This document shows positions 1 to 8,068 of a DNA stretch of 64,000 nt, in pieces. Each line of letters opens with the position of its first letter. Positions within the stretch are counted from its first letter, which is position 1. The DNA lies in the NCBI GenBank assembly GCA_965208385.1, contig CBDBOO010000092.1, forward strand, positions 195,727-259,726, written 5' to 3'. A program made the translations under genes and the position numbers. This stretch comes from Endozoicomonas sp965208385 (GTDB lineage: Bacteria; Pseudomonadota; Gammaproteobacteria; Pseudomonadales; Endozoicomonadaceae). The notes under the pieces were generated by a model. It ran no database searches. It was given only the letters and a program-made list of their open reading frames with translations, and was not told the DNA's origin.

Positions 1-2
1 TC

Positions 3-545
3 CCATTAATGAAGAAAGTGGACAAGCTGATTGGTCAAAAACAAAAAGTTCTCAATGTGCAAAAGGGCGTGAAGTTCGTTGATATGCCTCAGTGGGCGCG
101 AGATTGCATTGTTCACTTTAACCGTAAAATCAATCGCCTGAAGTGTAAGAAGGATGACATCATTCTGGACTTGCATAACCGCTTGGCGTTCGAGCTTGTG
201 TCTAGCTATGACGTGATCTTTTTACCCACCTTTGAAACCAGAGGGATGGTCACACGGAAAGACAAAAAGGTTCGTATTATTCGCCGAAACACTTGTCGCC
301 AGATGCTAGACCTTAACCACTACGGGTTTAAGATGCGTCTTAAGTGGTATGCCAAAAAGTACGGTAAACACGTTGTCGATTGCAATGAGGCATACACCTC
401 AAAAACCCGTACGTGGGATGGCACCATTAACGACCGGCTTGGCTCGTCAAAGGTTATAAAGGGTGATGGATTCACCGTTGATCGTGATATTAATGGCTCC
501 CGTAACGTATTTATTAAAAGTTTAACAAGGCAGCTTGAGCCTTAA
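3..545 (+). CDS. tnpB: TnpB (IS607-type RNA-guided nuclease), C-terminal part, cut by window edge
   Basis: This is the 3' part of a transposon-encoded TnpB; the open frame runs off the left edge. It is nearly identical to residues encoded at 5508-6149 on the minus strand. The RuvC glutamate (PTFETRG) and the final aspartate (DRDINGSRN) are visible; the first aspartate lies before the window. TnpB proteins are RuvC-like nucleases guided by an RNA made from the element's right end. The zinc-ribbon cysteines usual between the last two motifs are missing apart from one Cys in DCNEAYTSK. The element's right end follows the stop directly. Whether an upstream resolvase accompanies it cannot be seen. 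Confidence 0.85.
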   Translation, partial: PLMKKVDKLIGQKQKVLNVQKGVKFVDMPQWARDCIVHFNRKINRLKCKKDDIILDLHNRLAFELVSSYDVIFLPTFETRGMVTRKDKKVRIIRRNTCRQMLDLNHYGFKMRLKWYAKKYGKHVVDCNEAYTSKTRTWDGTINDRLGSSKVIKGDGFTVDRDINGSRNVFIKSLTRQLEP

Positions 546-590
546 TCATAACAACGAATGTTGCGTTCGTTGCGGTTTTAATCAAGAGTT
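546..590 (+). other. Right end of IS607-type element / putative reRNA scaffold end
   Basis: The sequence after the tnpB stop matches the end of the second element (5456-5507, minus strand) up to ATCAAGAGTT at 581-590, then the two diverge. It contains a small hairpin with arms AACGAA and TTCGTT. In TnpB systems this region is transcribed with the 3' end of tnpB as the guide RNA, and the guide is the flanking DNA just beyond the boundary, here from 591. The boundary comes from comparing the two copies; the RNA itself is inferred. Confidence 0.45.
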
Positions 591-651
591 GCACTGACCA
601 AAGGCATTGGTCAGTTATAAAAACAACAGCATAATGATGAAGGATATTACA

Positions 652-1587
652 ATGCTGACAATTAAAAACTTATCTAAAACCTATGACAATAACGTCAAGG
701 CACTGGACGGAGTCAACCTCAGCATTCCTAAAGGATTGTATGGATTGCTGGGTCCTAACGGTGCCGGTAAATCATCATTAATGCGCACCATTGCCACTTT
801 GCAGTCTGCAGACACAGGGACGATAGAGTTCAATGGCATCAATGTGCTTAAAGATCCACTGAAACTGCGCCAGTGTCTGGGTTACCTTCCCCAGGATTTT
901 GGCGTATACCCCAGGATCAGCGCTTATAAACTGCTCGACCATATTGCCATTTTAAAAGGCATCAATAACAAGGCTGAAAGAAAAGAGGCCGTTGACGGTC
1001 TCCTGGCTCATACCAACCTGTATCAACACAGAAAACAGTCTGTCAGTGGTTTTTCCGGAGGCATGCGTCAGCGGTTTGGTATAGCCCAGGCATTACTTGG
1101 CGATCCTGACTTATTGATTGTTGATGAGCCCACCGCCGGTCTCGACCCTGAAGAACGAAACCGCTTTCATAACCTGCTGGTCAGCCTTGGGGAAGAGAAA
1201 GTCATCATCCTTTCAACTCACATAGTGGATGATGTGGCGGAACTTTGCCCCAATATGGCCGTTCTTGCAGAGGGTAAGATTCTTCTGGAAGGCAACCCTA
1301 TTGGCTTAACCGATCAGCTCAATGGCCAGATCTGGAAAAAATCAGTTTCACAGCAGGAAGTCTCTGAAGTAGAGAATGAGTTAGCCGTCATCTCCAAACG
1401 GCTCTTTGCCGGTAAAACCATTGTTCATGTAATGGCTGAGAATCCACCGGAAGGTTTCGAAACAGCGCCCGCCCAGTTGGAAGATGTTTATTTCTCCACC
1501 CTCCGGAGCCATCGAAAGCAGAGCCCTGCTTCTCAAAATCATGCAACTCAAGATCATGCAACTCAAAAACAGAGTACTGCAGCCTAG
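652..1587 (+). CDS. ABC transporter ATP-binding protein
   Basis: This is the cytoplasmic ATPase of an ABC-2 type exporter. It has a Walker A motif (GPNGAGKSS, about residue 34), the signature SGGMRQR (about 135) and Walker B LLIVDEP (about 156-162). ATG 652 was chosen because AAGGA lies 7 bases upstream; longer in-frame starts lack this. The C-terminal tail carries an imperfect repeat (SQNHATQDHATQKQ) with matching short DNA repeats near 1536-1570. The stop is 10 bases before the start of the fused permease/aminopeptidase gene, so the two form one operon. The cargo is unknown. Confidence 0.9.
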   Translation: MLTIKNLSKTYDNNVKALDGVNLSIPKGLYGLLGPNGAGKSSLMRTIATLQSADTGTIEFNGINVLKDPLKLRQCLGYLPQDFGVYPRISAYKLLDHIAILKGINNKAERKEAVDGLLAHTNLYQHRKQSVSGFSGGMRQRFGIAQALLGDPDLLIVDEPTAGLDPEERNRFHNLLVSLGEEKVIILSTHIVDDVAELCPNMAVLAEGKILLEGNPIGLTDQLNGQIWKKSVSQQEVSEVENELAVISKRLFAGKTIVHVMAENPPEGFETAPAQLEDVYFSTLRSHRKQSPASQNHATQDHATQKQSTAA

Positions 1588-1597
1588 GAGCCGGATC

Positions 1598-4500
1598 ATG
1601 TTAGGGAAGATGTTTTTATTTGAATGGCGCTATCTCAGCCGCCAGCCCTCTTTTTATGTGACCAGTCTGATCTTTTTTCTGCTCACATTTTTTGCCACCG
1701 TCAGCGACAATATACAAATAGGCGGCGGCGGTAACGTACTCTACAACGGTCCGTTTTCAATTGCCCAGACGCTGTTGATTATGGGGATATTTTCGATGTT
1801 CCTGGTAGTGAATTTTGTTGCCAGCACTGCAACCCGCAACGACACATCGCACATGTCCGAGCTGCTTTACAGTAAACCCATTAATCCCATCAGCTATCAG
1901 CTGGGTCGTTTTCTGGGGTCTTTTGCCGTTGTGGCAACGGTCTTTGCTTTCGTACCCCTTGGTATATTTCTGGGTTGTACCATTGGAGGACTGACAGGCT
2001 GGGTTGATCCTGAAAGACTGGGGCCAACGGAGCTGTCTCATTACTTTACAGCTTATTTTTATCTGTCGCTGCCCAGCCTTCTGGTTATGTCATGTTTCTT
2101 CTATGCCATGGCCACACGATTTCGTTCAATGATGGCGGCCTATCTCTCTGCCGTAGCCCTCTTCATTCTATACATCATTTCCGGCCAGTTACTCTCCGAA
2201 CCTGAATACAGAACCATTGTTGCATTGTCTGATCCTTTTGCTGTGAACACCTTTGGTGAAGTCACCCGTTACTGGACCATGCACGATAAAAACAACAGTG
2301 CTGTTGAGCTTTCCGGATTACTGCTGGAAAATCGTATCATCTGGCTAGCCGTGGCCATTGTCATGATGGTAACCCTGGGAGGGTTTCGTAAGCAGATCGT
2401 CCTGCCAAAAGTAAAGGCCGCGAAGAAGTCTGAAAAGGAATCCACCAGCGATTTAACAGCACTGCTGAATAATAATATTACCTTTAAAAACAAAGGAATT
2501 CAGACGCTGAGCCATCTGGCATTGCGTATCCGGTTCGAAATCCGTCAGGTGGTTTTCAGTGCTCCCTTTCTGATTCTTGGAGCCTTGACGATCTTCCTGT
2601 TGGTTGCGCCCCTGGTAGACCCTAATGGATTCTACGGGACTCCGGACTGGCCTTTGACCCAGAGTATGGTGACATTGATTTCCAACTCCACCGGGCTGTT
2701 GATGCTCATCGTTCTGGCTTATTACAGTGCCGAAGTCGTCTGGCGAGAACGCAACTCGGGAATGGGCGATATTATTGACTCCATGCCTGTGCATAACATG
2801 ACCTTCTGGGTGTCCAAGGTCATTGCCATTTCCCTGGTACTGATTCTGCTCTATGTATTTGGTATTGTTGTAACCGTGCTAAATCAGCTGGTACAGGGCT
2901 ATGGGTCTCTGGACTTTTCCCAGTATGCCATCCGGCTGTTTTACATCAATATGGTTCCCATGATCATGACCGTGGTTATGGCCTTCTTTTTACAGGTGGT
3001 CAGCCCCAATAAATATATCGGGATGATGTTGTTTGTTCTCTACTTCATTGCCACGGTAACCCTGAGCAATTTTGGCTTCAGCCACAATATGTTCCACTTC
3101 TCTTCAGCGCCGGCTGTGCTTTTTTCTGATATCAATCAGTATGGTCATTTCCTCAGCACCTTTAACTGGTACATGCTTTACTGGTCTGGATTCACCATTG
3201 TGCTGGCAGCATTGAGTTTTGCACTCTGGCATAGAGGCCCAGCCCAGCCACTGAAAGCCCGCATGAAAAGCATTGGCTATCACCTGGGAACATCCGGTAA
3301 AGCCATTCTGGCTACCGGTCTGGTTATTTTTCTGACCACAGGCAGTTACATCCATTACAACACCCGGGTTCTTAATGAATACGTGGTGCAGGATGATCAG
3401 GAAGAGCTGCAGGCGGAATATGAAAAAGGCTTTTCACAGTATCTGGAAGATGCCAGACCGACCATTACCCGGGTTAATGCCAGTGTTGATATTTACCCTT
3501 CCGAACGGCGCATCGATGCAGTGGCTGATATCAGTGTCACCAACACATCCGACGCAGCCATTGAACGTTTCCTGGTATCGGTTCCACGATATGCCCTGGA
3601 ATGGGATATCACCATTGCCGGAGGTCAGCTGGGTGAGCTGGATGAAAAGTTTGATACGGCCTGGTTTGAGTTTGAACAGCCTCTGCAGCCGGGTGAAATC
3701 CGTTCCGGACAACTTAAAGTACAACGCGGTCATCAGGGTTTCGCCGATGGCAGTAATGACACCGTACTGGTAGAAAATGGCACCTTCATTAATAATTTCC
3801 AGCTTTTCCCGGTGATGGGTTATCGCACCGACTGGCAGTTGCAGGATCGGCACAAGCGCAGAAAATATGAGCTGGAACCCCTGAAACGTGCCAATAAGCT
3901 GGAAGAAGAGCGCTATTACAATGAAAGTTTCTTTGGCAAAGGGGTGGGCTTTATTGATTTTGAAGCCACCATCACAACATCCGAAGATCAGTTTGCCATT
4001 GCCCCCGGCTACCTTCAGAGTGAAACCGTAGAAAACGGCCGCAGGACCTTCCATTACAAAATGGATGCGCCCATGGTTAATTTTTACTCCTTTATGTCTG
4101 CTCAGCTGGAGTCCCGAAAAGAGACCTATAATGGCGTTGCCATTGAAGTCTATTATCACCGGGATCATGCCATGAACGTCGATCGTATGATTGAATCGGT
4201 TCGTGATTCCCTGGATTATTTCACAGAAAACTTTGGCCCTTACCAGCATGATCAATTACGGATCATTGAATTCCCCGGCTATCGCAGTTTTGCCCAGAGT
4301 TTTGCCAATACCGTACCTTACTCGGAAAAGATTGGCTTTATCTCTGACCTGCGTGACCCGGAAAACATTGACCCGGTTTATTATGTAACCGCCCATGAAG
4401 TGGCTCATCAGTGGTGGGGGCATCAGGTAGGCGCAGCCAATGTTCAGGGTAGCGCCATCATTTCCGAAACCCTGTCTCAATACAGCGCCCTGATGGTGAT

Positions 4501-5179
4501 GGAGAAAAAATACGGTCCGGAAAAAATACGCAAATTTCTGAAGTATGAACTGGATCGGTACCTCAGTGGACGCAGTGTTGAATTTCTGGAAGAAATGCCT
4601 CTCATGCGCAGTGAAAATCAGCAGTATATTCATTACCGTAAAGGCTCTGTGGTGATGATGTCACTGAAAGACCGTCTGGGTGAAACGCATTTAAATAATG
4701 CCCTCAAATCATTTCTGCAGACGTTCAAATACCAGAGTACGCCTTATCCAACCACCCTGGATCTTATGGCGGCTATCAACCGGGATACCACTGAACAGGA
4801 ACAGCAGTTTGTCAGTAACCTGTTTGAACATATCAGCCTGTATGATCTGAAAACCACCCAGGCTGAAGTGGTTCCTGTAGACGGCGAAGATAACCTGTTT
4901 GATGTCACCCTGACCATTGAAGCGGCACTGAAACAGGCCGATGGACAAGGGCAGGAAACCGATGTGGACTTTGTTGACATGATTGATGTAGGTCTGTTCA
5001 ATGCCGACCCGGAAGACCTGAGTGCCGAAAATGCGGTGCTTTATCTGAGCAAGCATGAAATCAAATCAGGCACCAATGTGATCACCGTAAGAGTAAAAGA
5101 GAAACCTCAATACGCCGGGGTAGATCCTTTTGTGAAGCTGGTTGATCGTGACAGTGCAGACAACATTTATCGTCTTTAA
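1598..5179 (+). CDS. ABC-2 permease fused to M1-family aminopeptidase
   Basis: This 1193-residue inner-membrane protein has two parts. Roughly residues 1-620 carry many hydrophobic segments and form an ABC-2 permease, probably both half-sites in one chain. The C-terminal half is an M1 (gluzincin) aminopeptidase with HEVAHQWWGH (zinc His at about 933 and 937) and a downstream glutamate in SETLSQY. The start at 1598 has AGGAG 7 bases upstream; the longer frame overlaps the ATPase gene and has no ribosome site. Permease/M1 fusions beside an ATPase gene are known in several proteobacteria and Bacteroidetes, but the substrate is not settled. The peptidase may act on the exported cargo or on peptides outside the membrane; this is inference. 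Confidence 0.88.
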   Translation: MLGKMFLFEWRYLSRQPSFYVTSLIFFLLTFFATVSDNIQIGGGGNVLYNGPFSIAQTLLIMGIFSMFLVVNFVASTATRNDTSHMSELLYSKPINPISYQLGRFLGSFAVVATVFAFVPLGIFLGCTIGGLTGWVDPERLGPTELSHYFTAYFYLSLPSLLVMSCFFYAMATRFRSMMAAYLSAVALFILYIISGQLLSEPEYRTIVALSDPFAVNTFGEVTRYWTMHDKNNSAVELSGLLLENRIIWLAVAIVMMVTLGGFRKQIVLPKVKAAKKSEKESTSDLTALLNNNITFKNKGIQTLSHLALRIRFEIRQVVFSAPFLILGALTIFLLVAPLVDPNGFYGTPDWPLTQSMVTLISNSTGLLMLIVLAYYSAEVVWRERNSGMGDIIDSMPVHNMTFWVSKVIAISLVLILLYVFGIVVTVLNQLVQGYGSLDFSQYAIRLFYINMVPMIMTVVMAFFLQVVSPNKYIGMMLFVLYFIATVTLSNFGFSHNMFHFSSAPAVLFSDINQYGHFLSTFNWYMLYWSGFTIVLAALSFALWHRGPAQPLKARMKSIGYHLGTSGKAILATGLVIFLTTGSYIHYNTRVLNEYVVQDDQEELQAEYEKGFSQYLEDARPTITRVNASVDIYPSERRIDAVADISVTNTSDAAIERFLVSVPRYALEWDITIAGGQLGELDEKFDTAWFEFEQPLQPGEIRSGQLKVQRGHQGFADGSNDTVLVENGTFINNFQLFPVMGYRTDWQLQDRHKRRKYELEPLKRANKLEEERYYNESFFGKGVGFIDFEATITTSEDQFAIAPGYLQSETVENGRRTFHYKMDAPMVNFYSFMSAQLESRKETYNGVAIEVYYHRDHAMNVDRMIESVRDSLDYFTENFGPYQHDQLRIIEFPGYRSFAQSFANTVPYSEKIGFISDLRDPENIDPVYYVTAHEVAHQWWGHQVGAANVQGSAIISETLSQYSALMVMEKKYGPEKIRKFLKYELDRYLSGRSVEFLEEMPLMRSENQQYIHYRKGSVVMMSLKDRLGETHLNNALKSFLQTFKYQSTPYPTTLDLMAAINRDTTEQEQQFVSNLFEHISLYDLKTTQAEVVPVDGEDNLFDVTLTIEAALKQADGQGQETDVDFVDMIDVGLFNADPEDLSAENAVLYLSKHEIKSGTNVITVRVKEKPQYAGVDPFVKLVDRDSADNIYRL

Positions 5180-5187
5180 AGCTGTAT

Positions 5188-5244
5188 AGTTAAAGTTCGG
5201 TATGATCAAAAGAATGCAGGGGAATTTCGGATTCTCCTGCATTT
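5188..5244 (+). terminator. Hairpin terminator, part of a dispersed ~57 bp repeat
   Basis: A stem formed by AATGCAGG and CCTGCATT around a TTTCGGATT-type loop lies 30-60 bases after the aminopeptidase stop, followed by TTATCT. It probably ends the ABC operon. The hairpin and its leading sequence (GTTAAAGTTCGGTA) recur at 14536-14590, so it is also a small dispersed repeat. Confidence 0.5.
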
Positions 5245-5280
5245 ATCTCATGCCTGTTACCACAGTCGTGACTCTCACTT

Positions 5281-5442
5281 ATACCATTGCCGGTTTCTAA
5301 TATGCGTTATGAGCATGGCTTTTCAGACTCAGAGACAAGGCGGAGTGACGAGTCATAGCCGTCTCTATGGCGAGGAACTCCAACGCAGGATCTGAGTCTG
5401 AAAAGGCAGCGCAATAGCATAATTAGAATTCGGAAATGGTAT
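5281..5442. repeat. 162 bp palindromic dispersed repeat, copy 1
   Basis: First of three 162 bp copies (others at 31846-32007 and 54058-54219). The ends are imperfect inverted repeats: ATACCATTGCCGGTTTCTAA on the left, and the complement of ATTAGAATTCGGAAATGGTA on the right. Inside, CTTTTCAGACTCAGA and TCTGAGTCTGAAAAG form a perfect long-range stem. It has no coding capacity. It looks like a MITE or large REP-like unit. I found no convincing target duplication. Confidence 0.8.
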
Positions 5443-5507
5443 TACACACCAGATGAACTCTTGATTAAAATCGCAACGAACGCAATATTCGTTGTTATGA
5501 TTAAGGC

Positions 5508-7020
5508 TCAAGCTGCCCTTGTTAAACCTTTAAGAAAGACGTTCCTCGCACCGTTGATGTCACGATCAATGGTGAACCCGTCACCTTTTAAGATCTTTGT
5601 CGAACCCAGCCGATCATTAAGGGTGCCATCCCACGTTCGGGTTTTTGATGTGTACGCTTCATTGCAATCAACAACGTGCTTCCCGTACTTTTTGGCGTAC
5701 CACTTTAGACGTAATTTAAAGCCGTAATGATTGAGATCTAGCATCTGACGGCAAGTATTCCGGCGAATTGTGCGAACTTTTTTGCCCTTCCTTGTAACCA
5801 TTCCTCTGGTTTCAAACGTCGGCAAAAAGATCACGTCATAACGGGAAACCAGATCGAATGCCAGACGATTATGCAAATCCAGAATGATGTCATCCTTTTT
5901 GCATTTCAGACGGTTGATTTTACGGCCAAAATAAACAATGCGATCCTGCGCCCACTGAGGCATATCAACGAACTTCACGCCTTTTTGCCTATTGAGGATT
6001 TTTTGTTTTTGGCCAATCAGAGTGTCTACTTGCGTCATTAATGGAAACAGCTTTTCTTTGGCAAGGTTGTCACCAACAATCAAGGCATCCTTGTCGCTGT
6101 AGCAGGTCGCAAAGGTTCTTAGTCCGGGATCAATGCCAACACAATCCACTTCACCTTGGATTTCGGTATTAAGTTCGATGTGTTGTTGAACCTGAATAAA
6201 CCAGCGACCTTTGTCACAGGTTATAACGCATGATTTGCCAATGGCTTCTCTTGGTACATTTTCAGTTAAGTGGATGTTTCCCAGTGCTTTGACGCAAGGG
6301 TTCAGCCCCTTCGGTAGCCGGTCAATAGAGAACGAATGCCTGCTCCCTTTCCGGCTTTTAAAGCCTATTTCAGCAAACCCTTCTTTAGCGCCTTTTAGTT
6401 TTTTGTTCTTGCTGCAAACAGCCTTAAAGGTGGCTATGTTCCCGCCAATAGTTGTATTGCTTACTCCCTATGTTTACAGGGCTACAGACGTGCCTTATAA
6501 AGTAGAGATATGACTAAATCTTGTATATTGCATTTGTTTATTGCCCAAAGAACAGCGATTTGTTCTGGGATACCTTCCTATCTCATGAATAGCCATATGT
6601 GGAGCAGGAAAATAAAGTTTTTATAGGACTTTAGTGCTCCCAACTATTGACGGGAACATAGCCCTTAAAGGTGGTCGCCGCCGCCAATGTGCCATTGTCA
6701 GAAATCAGAGAGTTGTAGGCTCGCCCACTGTTCTTTTGCTCCTGTTCAACCTGGATCTTGATCGACGGACGCATGTTGATGAATTTGCCATTTTCATCTT
6801 TGTATTTATCGTTACGGAATCGATCGACAGCCAGATTATACGAGCGCCGGTAAAGAGCAAGTGCATCCCGATAGGCCGATTCATTTTCAGGATAAAACCT
6901 GATCTTTTTTGACGCTATTATTTTTGCGCCTTTCAGCGGAGCGTTTTCCGTAGTGGCTATTGCAGAACGAGGTAATGAAACCGATAAGCTCTGAGGTATT
7001 AAAGGCTTCACTGGAATCAT
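5508..7020 (-). pseudogene. tnpB: TnpB interrupted by a MITE
   Basis: The N-terminal part (from about 7020 or 6945 down to 6672) and the rest (6431 to 5508) read as one TnpB frame if the insert 6432-6663 and one 9-base duplication are removed: ...AAATTFK then AVCSKNKKLKG. The joined protein would be about 400 residues. All three RuvC acids are present (GIDPG, PTFETRG, DRDINGARN). The zinc-ribbon region keeps only one cysteine (VDCNEAYTSK). The exact start is uncertain because the N-terminus overlaps the end of tnpA and may use a non-ATG codon. Confidence 0.8.
6432..6663 (-). repeat. MITE family 1, copy inside tnpB (232 bp)
   Basis: Non-coding insert with terminal inverted repeats of about 22 bases (GGCTATGTTCCCGCC... 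and its complement at the right end). It is flanked by a perfect 9-base duplication CTTAAAGGT (6423-6431 and 6664-6672). The same element sits inverted at 10379-10609. Excision restores the tnpB reading frame, which proves the boundaries. Confidence 0.92.
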
Positions 7021-7447
7021 TCGAGTCATCCAGAACCTCGATGTGTCCTCCCGATAATTCAATAAGCCACTTGATGAGTTCAAATCCTGATCGTGCGAGT
7101 CGGTCTTTTGTGGCAACCACAACATGGGTTGGATTTCCACACACTGCCGATTCCAGAATGGTTTGCAGTCCTTTTCGTTTAAAGTTGAAAGCACTGGCAA
7201 CGTCACTGATAAATTCTGCGTCAGGATACCTTTCGAGCAAGAGTCGCCTTTGCGTATCAATGCTGGATTTCTGTTTTCCTGAGCTAGCTCTTGCATAGCA
7301 AATCATTCTTTGTTGGTTGATGAATATGCGGTAGTGCCCACCGCTCGTTTGCATTATTTTATCGTAATGACCGCTTTCGATCTTTCGCCTTATTGTCTGG
7401 GATGTTACGCCTTCAATTTTGGCAAGCTTGGTTGTGGACACCCACAA
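6887..7447 (-). CDS. tnpA: IS607-family serine recombinase (TnpA)
   Basis: A 186-residue small serine resolvase. An N-terminal MerR-like DNA-binding segment (STTKLAKIEGVTSQTIRRKI) precedes the catalytic domain, the arrangement of IS607 resolvases. The catalytic serine lies in CYARASSGKQK, and the TKDRLARSGFELI segment carries active-site arginines. Its 3' end overlaps the start region of tnpB. This frame appears intact, so the protein could still be made although its tnpB is broken. Confidence 0.88.
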   Translation of the reverse strand: MWVSTTKLAKIEGVTSQTIRRKIESGHYDKIMQTSGGHYRIFINQQRMICYARASSGKQKSSIDTQRRLLLERYPDAEFISDVASAFNFKRKGLQTILESAVCGNPTHVVVATKDRLARSGFELIKWLIELSGGHIEVLDDSNDSSEAFNTSELIGFITSFCNSHYGKRSAERRKNNSVKKDQVLS

Positions 7448-7701
7448 AATAAACGCCTTCGGTTATCTATCTCAGATAATAGAGTAGTATACGATGTTAC
7501 GTTTGTTGTATTTTTATTAAACTGTCATTTGCATTCATTCTCAGGGGGAGCCGGTTTATCTACACTCTGCCTTTTACCTCACTTGTAGCATAACCATTCG
7601 ACTTATAGATAAAATGGTATTATCACCGCCTGTAGCATTCTGGTAGGAATGCCATCACGTGTCACACAGAGTAATGAGTACAGAGTACAGGAAGGTGTTA
7701 T

Positions 7702-7827
7702 GCCGGAGCCCATAAAAAGTCAGAATTAGCAAACCTCGTAGCCCTTACAGAGCAGTATGTTCATACAGATCCTGAAAGCAGCCTGGTTAAACTTCGTAAT
7801 TACCTTGAGTCATACCAACAAGGGTAG
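7702..7827 (+). pseudogene. Unrecognised gene remnant (C-terminal end)
   Basis: A frame with protein-like composition (AGAHKKSELANLVALTEQ, ending RNYLESYQQG) runs to a stop at 7825-7827, but has no start codon or ribosome site; an in-frame stop lies just upstream of 7690. It lies in the otherwise gene-free 7448-8068 stretch, between the IS607 element and the ATPase gene. It may be the tail of a deleted gene. Family not recognised. Confidence 0.25.
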
Positions 7828-7961
7828 CCAGCAGTTTGAGGTATCCGTCGCCTTTGAATATGCAGACGAACCGGGGATGCCAAACAGAAGCTGGAAAGCT
7901 CGAAAACACACTTTTCACGCTTTTACTGAATCTTTAATGCGCTTTTATTGACGAACGAATC

Positions 7962-8018
7962 ACACTTTAATGCGCGTAAAAGTGTATTGATACACCACTT
8001 TATTGCGCATTAAAGTGT
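7962..8018. promoter_or_regulatory. Operator-like inverted repeats upstream of the ATPase gene
   Basis: A perfect 14-base inverted repeat, ACACTTTAATGCGC (7962-7975) and GCGCATTAAAGTGT (8005-8018), flanks 29 bases. Related half-sites occur at 7931-7942 (TCTTTAATGCGC) and 7973-7985 (GCGTAAAAGTGTA). The cluster ends 50 bases before the GTG start of the AAA/DUF4143 gene, where an operator for an autoregulated gene would be expected. Confidence 0.5.
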
Positions 8019-8068
8019 TTTACTCTAGCCTTTATGTACGTATATTCAAACAAGCCTGGACTGAATAA

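Larger units (their letters stand above)
5456..7480 (-). mobile_element. IS607-type element (resolvase tnpA + tnpB), split by a MITE
   Basis: A serine-resolvase gene followed by a partly overlapping tnpB on the minus strand is the IS607 layout. The right end (5456) is set by comparison with the copy at 546-590. The left end, upstream of tnpA, is not resolvable and 7480 is approximate. A 232 bp MITE sits inside tnpB, so this copy probably cannot make full-length TnpB. Confidence 0.75.

Noticed and set aside
3434..4255. 273-residue minus-strand frame within the ABC/M1 gene
   Set aside because: Antisense shadow of a clearly coding region; no ribosome site or family features.
5281..5442. 162 bp repeat as a tRNA or structured RNA gene
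   Set aside because: Shape is a single long palindrome with no tRNA arms or known RNA motif; terminal inverted repeats favour a MITE/REP-type unit.
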